Made by a program: the position numbers and the translations under genes. Shown piece after piece: positions 40,885-49,731 of a stretch of 64,000 bases of DNA; within the stretch, counting starts at the first letter, position 1, and every line of letters starts with the position of its first letter. Source of the stretch: Bryobacterales bacterium (GTDB taxonomy: Bacteria; Acidobacteriota; Terriglobia; Bryobacterales; Bryobacteraceae); contig PNAJ01000156.1 in assembly GCA_003170295.1 (NCBI GenBank), forward strand, positions 1 to 64,000. The letters are read 5' to 3'. The notes under the pieces were generated by a model. The model was not told the origin of the DNA and did not search any database. It saw only the letters and a program-made list of their open reading frames with translations.

Positions 40885-42726
40885 TTAAGGGCGATTAACG
40901 GTTCCGCTGAGCCCTTCGTCCACCGAAACGTGGTTTACTTCGAGCATTTCGCCCAGTGCCTTATCCAAACTCGAACGTGCACGCGCGTACGCGGAAAGGC
41001 TCGTGATTAAGGTGGTTTGCGCCGCGACAACAGCCCGCTGCACGATAATGACCGCTCCGAGGGTCCCCGTTCCGAAAGAGAACCGGTTTTTCTCCGCTTC
41101 GAGTAACTGCTGCTGCAGCTTCAGGGCTTCCGACGCCACCACATGTCTGGAGCGCGCTTGACGTAATGCGAGCATTTCATTGGAGATATCCACGAGAATC
41201 GCATTCTTGTCGCGCTGGCTGCTGACGTCGCTTTGCTTGAGCTGCAACTGCTCCACGCCGTAATCGGCTTGCGCTTGCCGGTTGCCGAGCGGAGCCTGAA
41301 AGTAGAAGCCGCCGTATTCAGTGGGGAAGTCGTTGCGAAAAATCTGGCCCAGCGCAGTCCCATAGCCCCCCGAAAAGAAAGGACTTGTCGGGTGACCCGG
41401 CTGCGGTGTGCCGGCGGCGCCGCGGTTAAAATACTGGCCGTAAGCGATTCCAACCGGCAGCAGTGAATCCTTGGTGCCGAGGCTGGCGATTTCCGAGTTC
41501 TGGTCTCTGATCTTCGCAAGCTCCATATCCGGGCGATGCGCCATCGCTCTTGCCAGCAGATCCCGCAGGGGAGGCAGGTTTTCCTCATCGGGAACCTCAA
41601 TATGATCGAGCGTCACGATCTCGGCCGCATCGAGCTCCGGATCGGGAGTACGCGTCATTTGATCTTTGAGCGAAGCCTCCTGCTGGCGCACGGTGGCCAG
41701 GGCGATACTCAGGTCCTGCTTGCGAGCCGCAAGCTCGGCGGCCGCGCGAGGAAGTTCGACGGGCGCAAGCGTGCCCAGGTCGATCTGGGCTTTCGTGTCT
41801 TGGTAGAATTTCTGTGCGATGTCGGCCGCCTCCTGTCTCGATTTGAGGGTGTCGCCGGAACTGACCAGATCCCAATATTGCGTCACCACGCTCGATACAA
41901 GGTTCTCGAGTTGCGACCGGAAGGTGTCGCGCGCGGCGATTTTATTGTTCAATGCCACTTTTATCTGGCGAGCGTTCACGGCCAGACCGCGTCCCCGGAA
42001 TACCGGGATCTGTCCCAACAACTGGAGATACGCACCCGACGCAGGATTATAGTTATCGCCGGGGGAATTTTCACTCAAATGCTGCTCATAACTCTTGAAC
42101 TGCACGAATCCCCCGGTAGGCAATCCTTGCTGAATGAGATTGCTGTAGATGCGCTGGGTATCCACCAAAGTCGGCACGCCGCTGATCGCCTGGATCGCTT
42201 GCGGATAGGTAATATGCGAAAAGCTGGTCGCGTTTTGCACGAACGGATCCAGAACCTGCGCCGTGGTGCCGATCTGCGACGTGGTCACGCCGCCGCCGCC
42301 GTTCCCCCCCACAGAACCGCCGCCGCCCGCGCTGACGCCCGCGCTCGATGCGGTACCGAGCACGCCCAAACCGGCATTTGCTCCGCCGATCTGTGAAGAC
42401 GCGCTCGACACGCCGCGGGGCGCGCCGCCCGCCTGCGCGCGCTCGATCGCCCAGTCCGCATTGATCGGTCCATTTCGCGCCACTTCCAAGTTGAGATCGT
42501 TCTCGATCGCGAGCGCGATCGCATCCTGAAGCGTCAGATACAGCCGGCCCGCCCGCATCAAACCGTGGAGGCGCTGCGTGTTCGTCATGCGGGCCGGAGA
42601 GATTTTGGCCGGCAGATACGGACGCCACAGCATCGGTCCGGTTGGACGGTCCACGACAGGTCCCTGCGCCTGAAGCAGCGCACACGCGCATACGGATGCC
42701 ACCAACTGCTGAAAAAGGGACTTCAT
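40885..42726 (-). CDS. TolC-family outer membrane protein, copy 2
   Basis: 613 residues. Signal peptide (QLVASVCACALLQAQG), then a Gly-rich insert (AGGGGSVGGNGGGGV), and TolC helical hairpins with LTLQDAIALAIENDLNLEVA at the first. Long coiled helices such as AELAARKQDLSIALATVRQQ are typical. Its ATG overlaps the stop of the upstream TolC gene by four bases (ATGA). No inner-membrane pump or adaptor gene is nearby. TolC proteins form the outer-membrane duct of efflux or type I export systems. The gene converges with the TonB receptor. Confidence 0.9.
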   Translation of the reverse strand: MKSLFQQLVASVCACALLQAQGPVVDRPTGPMLWRPYLPAKISPARMTNTQRLHGLMRAGRLYLTLQDAIALAIENDLNLEVARNGPINADWAIERAQAGGAPRGVSSASSQIGGANAGLGVLGTASSAGVSAGGGGSVGGNGGGGVTTSQIGTTAQVLDPFVQNATSFSHITYPQAIQAISGVPTLVDTQRIYSNLIQQGLPTGGFVQFKSYEQHLSENSPGDNYNPASGAYLQLLGQIPVFRGRGLAVNARQIKVALNNKIAARDTFRSQLENLVSSVVTQYWDLVSSGDTLKSRQEAADIAQKFYQDTKAQIDLGTLAPVELPRAAAELAARKQDLSIALATVRQQEASLKDQMTRTPDPELDAAEIVTLDHIEVPDEENLPPLRDLLARAMAHRPDMELAKIRDQNSEIASLGTKDSLLPVGIAYGQYFNRGAAGTPQPGHPTSPFFSGGYGTALGQIFRNDFPTEYGGFYFQAPLGNRQAQADYGVEQLQLKQSDVSSQRDKNAILVDISNEMLALRQARSRHVVASEALKLQQQLLEAEKNRFSFGTGTLGAVIIVQRAVVAAQTTLITSLSAYARARSSLDKALGEMLEVNHVSVDEGLSGTVNRP

Positions 42727-44624
42727 TTTTTCTCTCCCGGAAGCGACGCCGGCAGCATCGATTCCCTCGCTACGTGTCCCGACACCGCTTCTTCCATCGA
42801 CACATGGTTGATTTCGAGCGTCCGCCCGACCGCCTGATCGAAGCTGATCCTGGCGTGCGTGTAATTCGCCATCGCCTGCGCTTCCAGCGTCTGATCGTTC
42901 ACCAGATCCTTCTGCGCCTGAATCACCGTCGTCACGTCCGTGCCTGTCGCGCCGTATTTGAATTTATCCTGCTCCGCCTTGAGACTTTGCTCCGCCAGGA
43001 CGCGGGTAGCGACCGCGGTCTCGAAGCGAGCCCGCGCCTGCTGCAATCCGATGAGCGCGTTTCTGACGTCGACGCGAATCTGATTGATCAGCCGCTGCAG
43101 TTGCAGCTGACTTCGCCGGATGGTCAATTGGTCCATCGCGTAATCGGCCTGCGCCTGCCGGTTCCGCAGGGGAATGCTGAACGAGAATCCAGCGGAGTAG
43201 TTGGGAAAATCACGCCGGAACTCCTGCCCCAGCATATTTCCGTAGCCGCCGACGAAGAACTGACTCGGCGGCGCACCGGGATAATTGGGATTGGCAGTGC
43301 CTGTTAACCCCTGATTGTTCACGTCGGCGAAGGCGCTCAAGGACGGAAGCAAATTATTCTTCGTGCCCTGCACGTTGATCTTGCTGCTCTCCAGATTGAT
43401 CTTCGTCTGTGCGATTTCCGGCCTGTTTTGCAGCGCTTCGTCAATCAGCTCCGTCGTCGGCTTCAAGCCGTCTGTGGCGGGAACCTCAAATCTGTCGAGC
43501 GGAACAATGTGGACCGCATCCAACCACACGCTCTCCACGCCATTACGGCTGAGAGCGTTTTTCAAGACGGTCTCCTGCTGAGCTAAGTTGGTCTCGGAAA
43601 TGAGAAGGTCTTCTTTCCGCGCAGAGACCTCGGCGGCCGCGCGCGTGACCTCGATCGGCGGCAGCGTTCCCAACCTCACCTGCGCCTGATTGTCTTCGAA
43701 GAGCTGTTGCGCCAGCTCGAGGCCCTGTTTCTTGATGCGAAGATCCTCGTTGAAGCTCACCAGATCCCAATAAAGATTGAGCACCGCGGAGATCGTGGTG
43801 ATTACCTGCTGCTTCACCGTCAGATCCATCACCTTCATGTTGTTCTTCGCGACTCGGATGTTGCGATTGTTCACCGCCCTCCCGAATCCCTGCAACAGCG
43901 GCTGGTTCACGCTGAGATCGATGGTTCCCGATGTGGATGGATTGAGCAAAAAATACGGGCTGTTATAGTCGCTGCGAGAGCTGGAAAAAGAAACGCTCAG
44001 CGAGGTTCCGGTAACGAACTGCTGCGAGTATTGGAAGAAGAGCTGCCTTAGTTGCTGCGTCAGCGCCGTGGTCCCGAGCGCCGTGACGTTCGTCTCCGGC
44101 GTGGTGTAGTGGCCAAAGAGCACCTGCGCACTGATGCTCGGGTCCAGGTTGGGAGGATTCGGTCCGTAGCCGATCACGAATCCAGCCGTGCCTCCCACAC
44201 CGGCGCCTGTCGCGAGGCCGCTGCCACTGCTGCTCACTCCCGCCGTCGAGACGCTCTGCGGTCCCGCGATGATATCGGTGTTAATGTCGCTACGAAGCAG
44301 TCCTCCTCCGTCGGCGCGCCGGAGCACCTCCCGAGCCATGTATGGACCGTACCGCTGGATCGCGATATCCAGATTATTCTCGAGCGTCAGCGCGATGACA
44401 TCGCGCACCGACAAATACAGATTGCCAGCCCGCACGAGCGATTCGAGGCGCAGCGTGTTTGTCAGATTCGCGGGCGAAATCACGCGCCTCTCCAAATGGA
44501 AGGGACGCAGTAGCGGACCCACGAAGGGCACAGGCTTCGGATTCTCAATCCGGATTTCAGCGGATTGAGAGAGAACGGGCAAGGCGAGCGCGAGCAATGG
44601 GAAAACGAGTCGAAAGCAATTCAT
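42723..44624 (-). CDS. TolC-family outer membrane protein, copy 1
   Basis: About 633 residues from the ATG at 44624. The open frame to 44822 is an artefact of the repeat at 44718-44822. Signal peptide (FRLVFPLLALALPVLSQS), then LYLSVRDVIALTLENNLDIA and the two TolC repeats, ending in long helices such as QLQLQRLINQIRVDVRNAL. It is a clear paralogue of the next gene, with the same insert position and the same RNRQAQADYAMDQL motif. They probably arose by tandem duplication. Confidence 0.9.
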   Translation of the reverse strand: MNCFRLVFPLLALALPVLSQSAEIRIENPKPVPFVGPLLRPFHLERRVISPANLTNTLRLESLVRAGNLYLSVRDVIALTLENNLDIAIQRYGPYMAREVLRRADGGGLLRSDINTDIIAGPQSVSTAGVSSSGSGLATGAGVGGTAGFVIGYGPNPPNLDPSISAQVLFGHYTTPETNVTALGTTALTQQLRQLFFQYSQQFVTGTSLSVSFSSSRSDYNSPYFLLNPSTSGTIDLSVNQPLLQGFGRAVNNRNIRVAKNNMKVMDLTVKQQVITTISAVLNLYWDLVSFNEDLRIKKQGLELAQQLFEDNQAQVRLGTLPPIEVTRAAAEVSARKEDLLISETNLAQQETVLKNALSRNGVESVWLDAVHIVPLDRFEVPATDGLKPTTELIDEALQNRPEIAQTKINLESSKINVQGTKNNLLPSLSAFADVNNQGLTGTANPNYPGAPPSQFFVGGYGNMLGQEFRRDFPNYSAGFSFSIPLRNRQAQADYAMDQLTIRRSQLQLQRLINQIRVDVRNALIGLQQARARFETAVATRVLAEQSLKAEQDKFKYGATGTDVTTVIQAQKDLVNDQTLEAQAMANYTHARISFDQAVGRTLEINHVSMEEAVSGHVARESMLPASLPGEKK

Positions 44625-44717
44625 TTGTTTAGGTAAGCGCCTCTTGAGTATTACGAACAGAGTGCAATTCCAGTTCCACTCCATTATCGTTCCATCGCAG
44701 CGTGGCAGATTGAGCAC

Positions 44718-44822
44718 GTGGGGCGGACGCCCTCGTCCGCCCCGGACCCCCGGTCCGGCTCTTCGGCAGCAACAAGAGAGGCCGACGAGGGCGTCGGCCG
44801 CGGACCAGGGGGTCCGCCCCAC
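44718..44822. repeat. GC-rich inverted repeat, family 1, copy 3 (extended)
   Basis: GTGGGGCGGAC (44718) and GTCCGCCCCAC (44812-44822) are perfect inverted ends of a ~105-base element. The right half (44779-44822) is the same as 22815-22858. The left half holds another palindrome around GGGCGGACG...CGTCCGCCC, then CCGGACCCCCGGTCCGG. The two halves may be a pair of elements facing each other. It lies in the 270-base gap upstream of the TolC genes, beside the hairpin at 44831-44849. Confidence 0.8.
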
Positions 44823-44830
44823 CTTGGAGA

Positions 44831-44849
44831 GGCAGGTGTTCAGCCTGCC
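44831..44849 (+). repeat. Short hairpin element (GGCAGG / CCTGCC)
   Basis: GGCAGG-TGTTCAG-CCTGCC. It shares TTCAGCCTG with the element at 62117-62134. It could act as a 3' hairpin for the enoyl-CoA hydratase gene. Confidence 0.45.
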
Positions 44850-44893
44850 GGCTTTTGGTGTTCGATATTGCTACAAAGTGTCCGTATGAGGGA

Positions 44894-45727
44894 TTATTTC
44901 CCGGTAAACCGGGGCGCCCTCTTCTCGACAAAGTGCGCCACGCCTTCTTTGAAATCCTCACATCTCAGGCTCTCAAGAATCTCCTTCTCCGCACTGGCCG
45001 CGGCTTCCTCCAGCGATTGCAGAAGGCCGTGATAGATCTGCCGCTTGATGACCGCCATCGACCTGGGCGATACCTGTTTCACCAGTTCCATCGCATAGGC
45101 GCGAACGTTCTCCATGAACGACGCCGCCGGGAACACTCGATTCACGAGGCCCATTTGGGAGGCCTCCACCGCATCGATAATACGCGCCGACAGCAGCAGA
45201 TCGAGGGCATTCGCCGGCCCGATCAACCTCGGCAGGATCCACGCGACGCCATACTCGGCGATCAATCCGCGGCGCGCGAACGCGGTTCCGAACTTCGCTT
45301 GATCCGACGCGAATCGCAAGTCGCAATAGAGCGTCAGAATGAATCCGAGCCCCACCGCGTGCCCGTTAATCGCGGCGATCACTGGTTTCTTGATCGATGG
45401 AAAATACGAATAAGTACCCAGATAATCGGGTCGCGTGTCTTCCCCGAATCGCGATTGCCTCTGATGCCCCAACACCTGCGCCGCCGCGGTAGTCTGGCCG
45501 TTGGCAGCCAGTTCATTCAGCAGAGACATGTCCGCTCCCGCGCAGAAACCTCGTCCCGCGCCGGTGAGAATGATGACGCGAACGTTGTTATCGCTCTCCG
45601 CCGCCTCCATGGCTGCGCGAACCTCGATCCCCATCTGTCCGGTCCAGGCATTGAGCTTATCGGGCCGATTCAGCGTCAGGGTCGCGATTCCATCCGCAAC
45701 GTCGTAAATCAAATCGCTTGTCGACAT
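44894..45727 (-). CDS. Enoyl-CoA hydratase/isomerase family protein
   Basis: 277 residues from the ATG at 45727; an in-frame GTG at 45751 overlapping the upstream stop is the alternative. The crotonase fold shows LTLNRPDKLNAW, the oxyanion-hole segment AGRGFCAGADMS and the second one, INGHAVGLGFILTLYCDLRF. The Glu in the GLIAEYGVAW region may be catalytic. Substrate unclear: hydratase, isomerase or related CoA chemistry. It lies just downstream of the ligase-ACP-acyltransferase gene in the same operon, suggesting fatty acid handling. Confidence 0.9.
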   Translation of the reverse strand: MSTSDLIYDVADGIATLTLNRPDKLNAWTGQMGIEVRAAMEAAESDNNVRVIILTGAGRGFCAGADMSLLNELAANGQTTAAAQVLGHQRQSRFGEDTRPDYLGTYSYFPSIKKPVIAAINGHAVGLGFILTLYCDLRFASDQAKFGTAFARRGLIAEYGVAWILPRLIGPANALDLLLSARIIDAVEASQMGLVNRVFPAASFMENVRAYAMELVKQVSPRSMAVIKRQIYHGLLQSLEEAAASAEKEILESLRCEDFKEGVAHFVEKRAPRFTGK

Positions 45728-45747
45728 TCTGGTAACTAACCAACATA

Positions 45748-48165
45748 TCACTCCGCCAGCTCGCGGACCGCTTGTTCCAGAATGCGGCTTGCCTCGGCGA
45801 GCTCCAGATCGGGGTCGAAGGAAATTGGCTTACCGATGCGGATAAAAACAGTTCTTGAGTTATTCATTCCGGCGAGGTAGACGGGCAAGGCGTCGCATTG
45901 CAGGTCCTTCCAGAGCATGCCGGAGCCTTTTTGGAACGCGTGCATGAGACCATCCGGCGTGCGCCTTCCTTCCGGGAAAACGAGCACGTGAAAACCCTGG
46001 TCCATCGCGCGGCCGGCATGCGCGAAACTCTTGCGAAAGTTTCCCAACTGCGGCAAAGGGAACACGTTGAACAAAGCGGTCATCAGGAAATAGGCGAACG
46101 GTCCGGTGAGGTTCAGGAAAATGTTGCCCAGGTTGCGGGCCTTGCGAAAATCGAGAAGTTTCTCACCTGCCATTGCTACGGCGACGCGACGCCGATCATG
46201 CGCCGGAAGCGCGTAGAGGATTAAGGGGACGTCGTAGACGGTGACGTGATTCGAGACGATCAGCACAGGTTTTGAAAGCGTCTCTGTGTTGTCACGATGG
46301 ACGCGGGGATCACCGATAATCACAACCAGAGGACGCATGACGAGTTCTATAAACAGAACGCGAATCGCGTTCTGCAGCCGCGTCCAGGGCCAGGTGGGGT
46401 AAACATGCTCGTCGCGTGATTCGGTTTTCACCGAGCCGCTCAGCAGACCTCTAAGATCGGCCAGCGTGTTCACTTGTTGGTACGAGGCGTCGTCGATCTC
46501 GACTCCTAGCTGGCTCTCGATCGCCGACTGAAGCTCTACCCGGCTGAGGCTGTCGAGATGCAGGTCATTTTCGGACAGCGCGGAGTCCTCGCCGGTGATT
46601 CGTTCGATGAGCCCGGTGAGCGATCCTTTGGGTCTCGCTTTGCCCTGCAAGGCCGCGGCGACTTCGCGTCGTAGAATTTTCCCCGTGGATGTGCGCGGAA
46701 AATCGGGGTCCGGCCAGATGGTCCATTGTCGAATCTGCTGATAACCGGCGAGGTTTTCATTGGCCGCTCGCACTGCGGCGGAGGGGTCGTCTGCATTTAG
46801 CAGAATCAATGCGGCGAGAGCCTCGCCTTCGACTTCCACCACGGCCGCCGCTTTGATGAGCGGCTGACGAAGAAGAGCTGCCTCCAGATCGTCGGGATAA
46901 ATATTGAGACCGGCCGAGGTGACGATGACCTCTTTTTTTCGTCCACGAAATTTAAGATTGCCGGCCTCATCGACGCTCGCGAGATCGCCAGTCGCAAGCC
47001 AGTCGGAGGTTTGCGTGTGCAGCCGTCCATCCTGCCACGTGGTTTTCGAAACCGTATCGCCGCGCACCAGGATCTCGCCGTCGTCACCAAGGCGGACCTC
47101 GCGGCCGGGAAGAATTTTTCCGATGCTGCCTTGCGACGCATGGAACGGATGGTTCAGGCTGACCAGCGCGGCCGTCTCGGTCATCCCATAACCTTGAATC
47201 ACGATCAGGCCCAGGGTGTTCCAGAAGCGCTCGATTCTTTCCGGCAGAGTTGCGCCGCCGCAGATGAGCGCCCAGAATTTGAAACCCAGCGTACGGTGGA
47301 CATCGCGAAACATCCACCAGCGACGAAGAGCGGAGACTCCCTTGGCATTCGCGATTCTCGCTTCGAGATCCGGAAAACGTGCAAGCAGATGCGTTTCGAG
47401 AATCTCCAGCACACGAGGCACCGCCGCGATAACGGAGATCCGCCGATCATGGATGATCTTGACTAAGTCGCTGGGCACGAGCCGCGATTCGAAATGAACT
47501 TCCGCGGCAAGTAACGCTGGAATCCAGATGCCCATGAACTGCCCGAAAACGTGGCTGAGCGGCAGCGTGTGGAGAAATCGGAGTGGGTGAAAGATGCGCT
47601 CGTACTTCAAATATTTCTGCATCTCCCGCTCTATGGGACGAAGACTTGCGAGGATATTGCCGTGGGTGTGAACGATCCCCTTGGGGTCGCCGGTGGTGCC
47701 GGAGGTGAAGACGATCTGCACGGGATCGGTCTCGGAGAGGCCGTCGATCGGGCCTACGGGATTACGTTGCAGCGATGAAAAATCCTCAAACGCCAGACCG
47801 TTCTCGAATGACCGCAATTGTTCGCGACTCCCCGTCACCAGTCTCGGCGCGACCTCTCCGGCAACCCGCTGGGCAAAACTTTGGGAACCGGCGACATCTA
47901 GCGGAACCGCGACCACCCCGCGCAGAACACATCCGAAAAACGCGCCTACCCACGCGGCGTTGTTCTCGCCCCAGATCAGAACCCGGTCGCCTTTGACGAT
48001 CCCGCGCGCGTCAAGCTCCGCGGCGAATCGCCCGGCCAGTTCCGCAAGACTTTTATAGGATGACGTCTCTGACCGCAGGCCGTGGCGGCTAACGATCGCG
48101 GTCTGATCGCCATGGCGCTTGAAGTCCTCGACCAAAGAAGCGAGATGTTGCCGGTCCGGTGGCAC
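45748..48165 (-). CDS. Acyl-ligase / ACP / PlsC-type acyltransferase fusion
   Basis: 805 residues, three parts. Residues ~15-500 are an AMP-forming acyl ligase (IVFTSGTTGDPKGIVHTHG, 152-170; GYGMTETAAL, 326-335). Residues ~515-580 are an acyl carrier protein with the phosphopantetheine Ser539 in LHLDSLSRVEL. Residues ~600-805 are a PlsC-like acyltransferase with His640 and Asp645 of the HX4D motif (SNHVTVYDVP) and FPEGRRT at 730-736. The parts of E. coli Aas occur here in reverse order and with a built-in ACP. It probably activates free fatty acids and transfers them to a lysophospholipid-like acceptor. The start is GTG at 48165. Confidence 0.9.
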   Translation of the reverse strand: MPPDRQHLASLVEDFKRHGDQTAIVSRHGLRSETSSYKSLAELAGRFAAELDARGIVKGDRVLIWGENNAAWVGAFFGCVLRGVVAVPLDVAGSQSFAQRVAGEVAPRLVTGSREQLRSFENGLAFEDFSSLQRNPVGPIDGLSETDPVQIVFTSGTTGDPKGIVHTHGNILASLRPIEREMQKYLKYERIFHPLRFLHTLPLSHVFGQFMGIWIPALLAAEVHFESRLVPSDLVKIIHDRRISVIAAVPRVLEILETHLLARFPDLEARIANAKGVSALRRWWMFRDVHRTLGFKFWALICGGATLPERIERFWNTLGLIVIQGYGMTETAALVSLNHPFHASQGSIGKILPGREVRLGDDGEILVRGDTVSKTTWQDGRLHTQTSDWLATGDLASVDEAGNLKFRGRKKEVIVTSAGLNIYPDDLEAALLRQPLIKAAAVVEVEGEALAALILLNADDPSAAVRAANENLAGYQQIRQWTIWPDPDFPRTSTGKILRREVAAALQGKARPKGSLTGLIERITGEDSALSENDLHLDSLSRVELQSAIESQLGVEIDDASYQQVNTLADLRGLLSGSVKTESRDEHVYPTWPWTRLQNAIRVLFIELVMRPLVVIIGDPRVHRDNTETLSKPVLIVSNHVTVYDVPLILYALPAHDRRRVAVAMAGEKLLDFRKARNLGNIFLNLTGPFAYFLMTALFNVFPLPQLGNFRKSFAHAGRAMDQGFHVLVFPEGRRTPDGLMHAFQKGSGMLWKDLQCDALPVYLAGMNNSRTVFIRIGKPISFDPDLELAEASRILEQAVRELAE

Positions 48166-48180
48166 GTGGGCATCGTCATT

Positions 48181-48422
48181 CTAACGCTCAAAGGGTGGCA
48201 GAAGATATAATCGTCCATCATGCGTAAGCATATGCAACCCACCCATTCCAGATTTTCGCGAAACTCCTTCGTGATGATCCGCCAACGATCCAGCGCCGCA
48301 GGAGTGGTTGCGCCGATTTGAATGATCGACCAAGGCCGGACGAGCGCTCTCGCAGTGGCCTGGTCGGGCAACGGACCACGCACGATGAAGTGATTGTCGC
48401 CGTGGACGAGAATGCCTACCAT
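48181..48422 (-). CDS. Small conserved-looking protein with possible 3' frameshift
   Basis: The ATG at 48422 begins a protein-like sequence of ~60 residues: VGILVHGDNHFIVRGPLPDQ, then LVRPWSIIQIGATTPAALDR and KEFRENLEW. After that the frame runs on into the start of the ligase gene with unlikely sequence. In the +1 frame it continues LHMLTHDGRLYLLPPFER and ends at 48181. A one-base shift at about 48235-48250 may therefore have broken the gene. As placed here the end is that of the shifted frame. Function unknown. It starts seven bases after the zinc-ribbon gene. Confidence 0.45.
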
Positions 48423-48428
48423 TCCTGC

Positions 48429-48587
48429 TCAGGCTGGTGTCAGCCAGCGGAACAGAAAAAAGTGGCGTCCGCAAAGCGAGCAGCGATACGGTAGAAGGAT
48501 CCAGTGGATCGCTTGTTCTATCGCGTTCCGCACACCCACGCTTCGCAGATCGACCGATCGGCAATAGGGACAGCGTGCGGAGAGCAC
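48429..48587 (-). CDS. Very small zinc-ribbon protein (52 residues)
   Basis: A GTG at 48587, four bases after the stop of the upstream small gene, begins a 52-residue frame ending in TGA at 48431-48429. Two Cys pairs are visible, ARCPYCRS near residue 6 and YRCSLCGRHFF near residue 36, and would bind one zinc. The segment between them is hydrophobic and the end is aromatic (HFFLFRW). This looks like a real but short gene. It is the middle of a close-packed trio (48592-48819, this gene, 48422). Confidence 0.7.
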   Translation of the reverse strand: MLSARCPYCRSVDLRSVGVRNAIEQAIHWILLPYRCSLCGRHFFLFRWLTPA

Positions 48588-48591
48588 GGTG

Positions 48592-48819
48592 TCAGGCGCC
48601 CGTCTTCGCGGCGCTACCGGTCGAAGTCGCCAGGGTATTTCGGAACGATTGACCTGAGACTGTGACTTTAGGCTGGTTGCCGCGGGCGCTCTCGTGGCGG
48701 CTCGCTTCCCTTGCGGCTTCGATCTGCTCCGGCGTCCTCAAGTCCGGCTCTGAGAGTCGCACCTTGCTCCTCTCGCGGGCAACCTGGCGCTTGTGCCGTT
48801 TCGCTAATCTCTTATCCAT
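48592..48819 (-). CDS. Small basic, disordered-looking protein
   Basis: 75 residues. The N-terminus is strongly basic (DKRLAKRHKRQVARERSK), followed by LSEPDLRTPEQIEAAREASR, which looks like a conserved box. No structure or family recognised. The ATG at 48819 has TAATCT exactly six bases upstream and no ribosome site, fitting a leaderless mRNA. The stop is four bases before the zinc-ribbon gene, which implies co-translation. Confidence 0.6.
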   Translation of the reverse strand: MDKRLAKRHKRQVARERSKVRLSEPDLRTPEQIEAAREASRHESARGNQPKVTVSGQSFRNTLATSTGSAAKTGA

Positions 48820-48864
48820 ACTTCTAGATTACACCCGCGTCCGGTATTATAATTGATGGTCCTT

Positions 48865-49731
48865 ATGAAGACTTTTCTTGTCCCAGCGATTTTGGCCCTG
48901 TCGGCCATCGCAGCCGCACAAACGCCTACGCAGCCGCCAACCACGCCTCCCCAGGCAGGCCGAGGTGGCAGAGGCGGCGGTGGAGGCGGATTCGCAAACG
49001 CGTTCCCGCAACATCCTCCGTCCGATCCCGCGATGGTCGAGCGAGGCCGCGCGTTATACGGCGTGAACTGCCAGTTCTGCCACGGCTCCGATGCGAGAGG
49101 CGGCGAAGGCGGACCGAATTTGCTACGCGCCGAGATCGTCCTCAACGATCAGAACGGCGAACTCATCGGGCCCGTGATCCAAAACGGACGCGTCGATCAG
49201 GGAATGCCGAAGTTCCCCATGACCAACGCGCAAGTCGCGGACGTCGCCGCGTTCATCCACAGTTTTCGCGTTGCCGGTTACGACGCGTCGCGCATGAAAC
49301 CTCCTACGATCCTGGTGGGCGACGCGGCGGCAGGCGAAGCGTACTTTAAGACAAAATGCGTCTCCTGCCATTCTGTGACGGGCGACTTGAAGGGTATCGG
49401 AGCTAAGTTCGCGGAGCCGCGCGATCTACAGCAAAGGTTCGTGATGCCGGGCGGAGGCGGTCGTGGACGAGGAGCACCCTCGAATGTCACACCAACCACG
49501 GTCACGGTAACGCTCGTCTCGGGGCAAAAAGCCGAAGGGCGGTTGGTCCGCATCGATGATTTTATCGTCACGTTGGCCGATTCCGAAGGAACGCAACGGA
49601 CGTTTCGCCGCGATGGCGACAAGCCCAAGGTTGAGATTCACGATCCGCTGCAGCCCCACAAAGAACTGCTGCGCGTCTATAGCGACAAGGATATTCACAA
49701 CTTGACTGCCTACCTGGTGACCGTGAAATGA
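48865..49731 (+). CDS. Diheme-type c-type cytochrome
   Basis: 288 residues from the ATG at 48865; in-frame starts at 48856 and 48853 are possible. A signal peptide (FLVPAILALSAIAAAQ) is followed by a Gly-rich stretch (GRGGRGGGGGGFAN). Two heme sites, CQFCH and CVSCH, lie in separate cytochrome c domains. Between and after them a beta-rich segment resembles the 'cytochrome c with PQQ partner' pattern (TVTVTLVSGQKAEGRLVRID). TATAAT at 48848-48853 is a promoter -10 candidate. Its stop overlaps the PQQ dehydrogenase start by four bases, so it is the likely electron acceptor. Confidence 0.9.
   Translation: MKTFLVPAILALSAIAAAQTPTQPPTTPPQAGRGGRGGGGGGFANAFPQHPPSDPAMVERGRALYGVNCQFCHGSDARGGEGGPNLLRAEIVLNDQNGELIGPVIQNGRVDQGMPKFPMTNAQVADVAAFIHSFRVAGYDASRMKPPTILVGDAAAGEAYFKTKCVSCHSVTGDLKGIGAKFAEPRDLQQRFVMPGGGGRGRGAPSNVTPTTVTVTLVSGQKAEGRLVRIDDFIVTLADSEGTQRTFRRDGDKPKVEIHDPLQPHKELLRVYSDKDIHNLTAYLVTVK

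Noticed and set aside
44625..44822. 66-codon N-terminal extension of the first TolC gene
   Set aside because: Coded by the family 1 repeat; the ATG at 44624 begins a good signal peptide.
9757..44822. Possible CRISPR array from the many repeats
   Set aside because: Copies are far apart and have no regular spacing or spacers.
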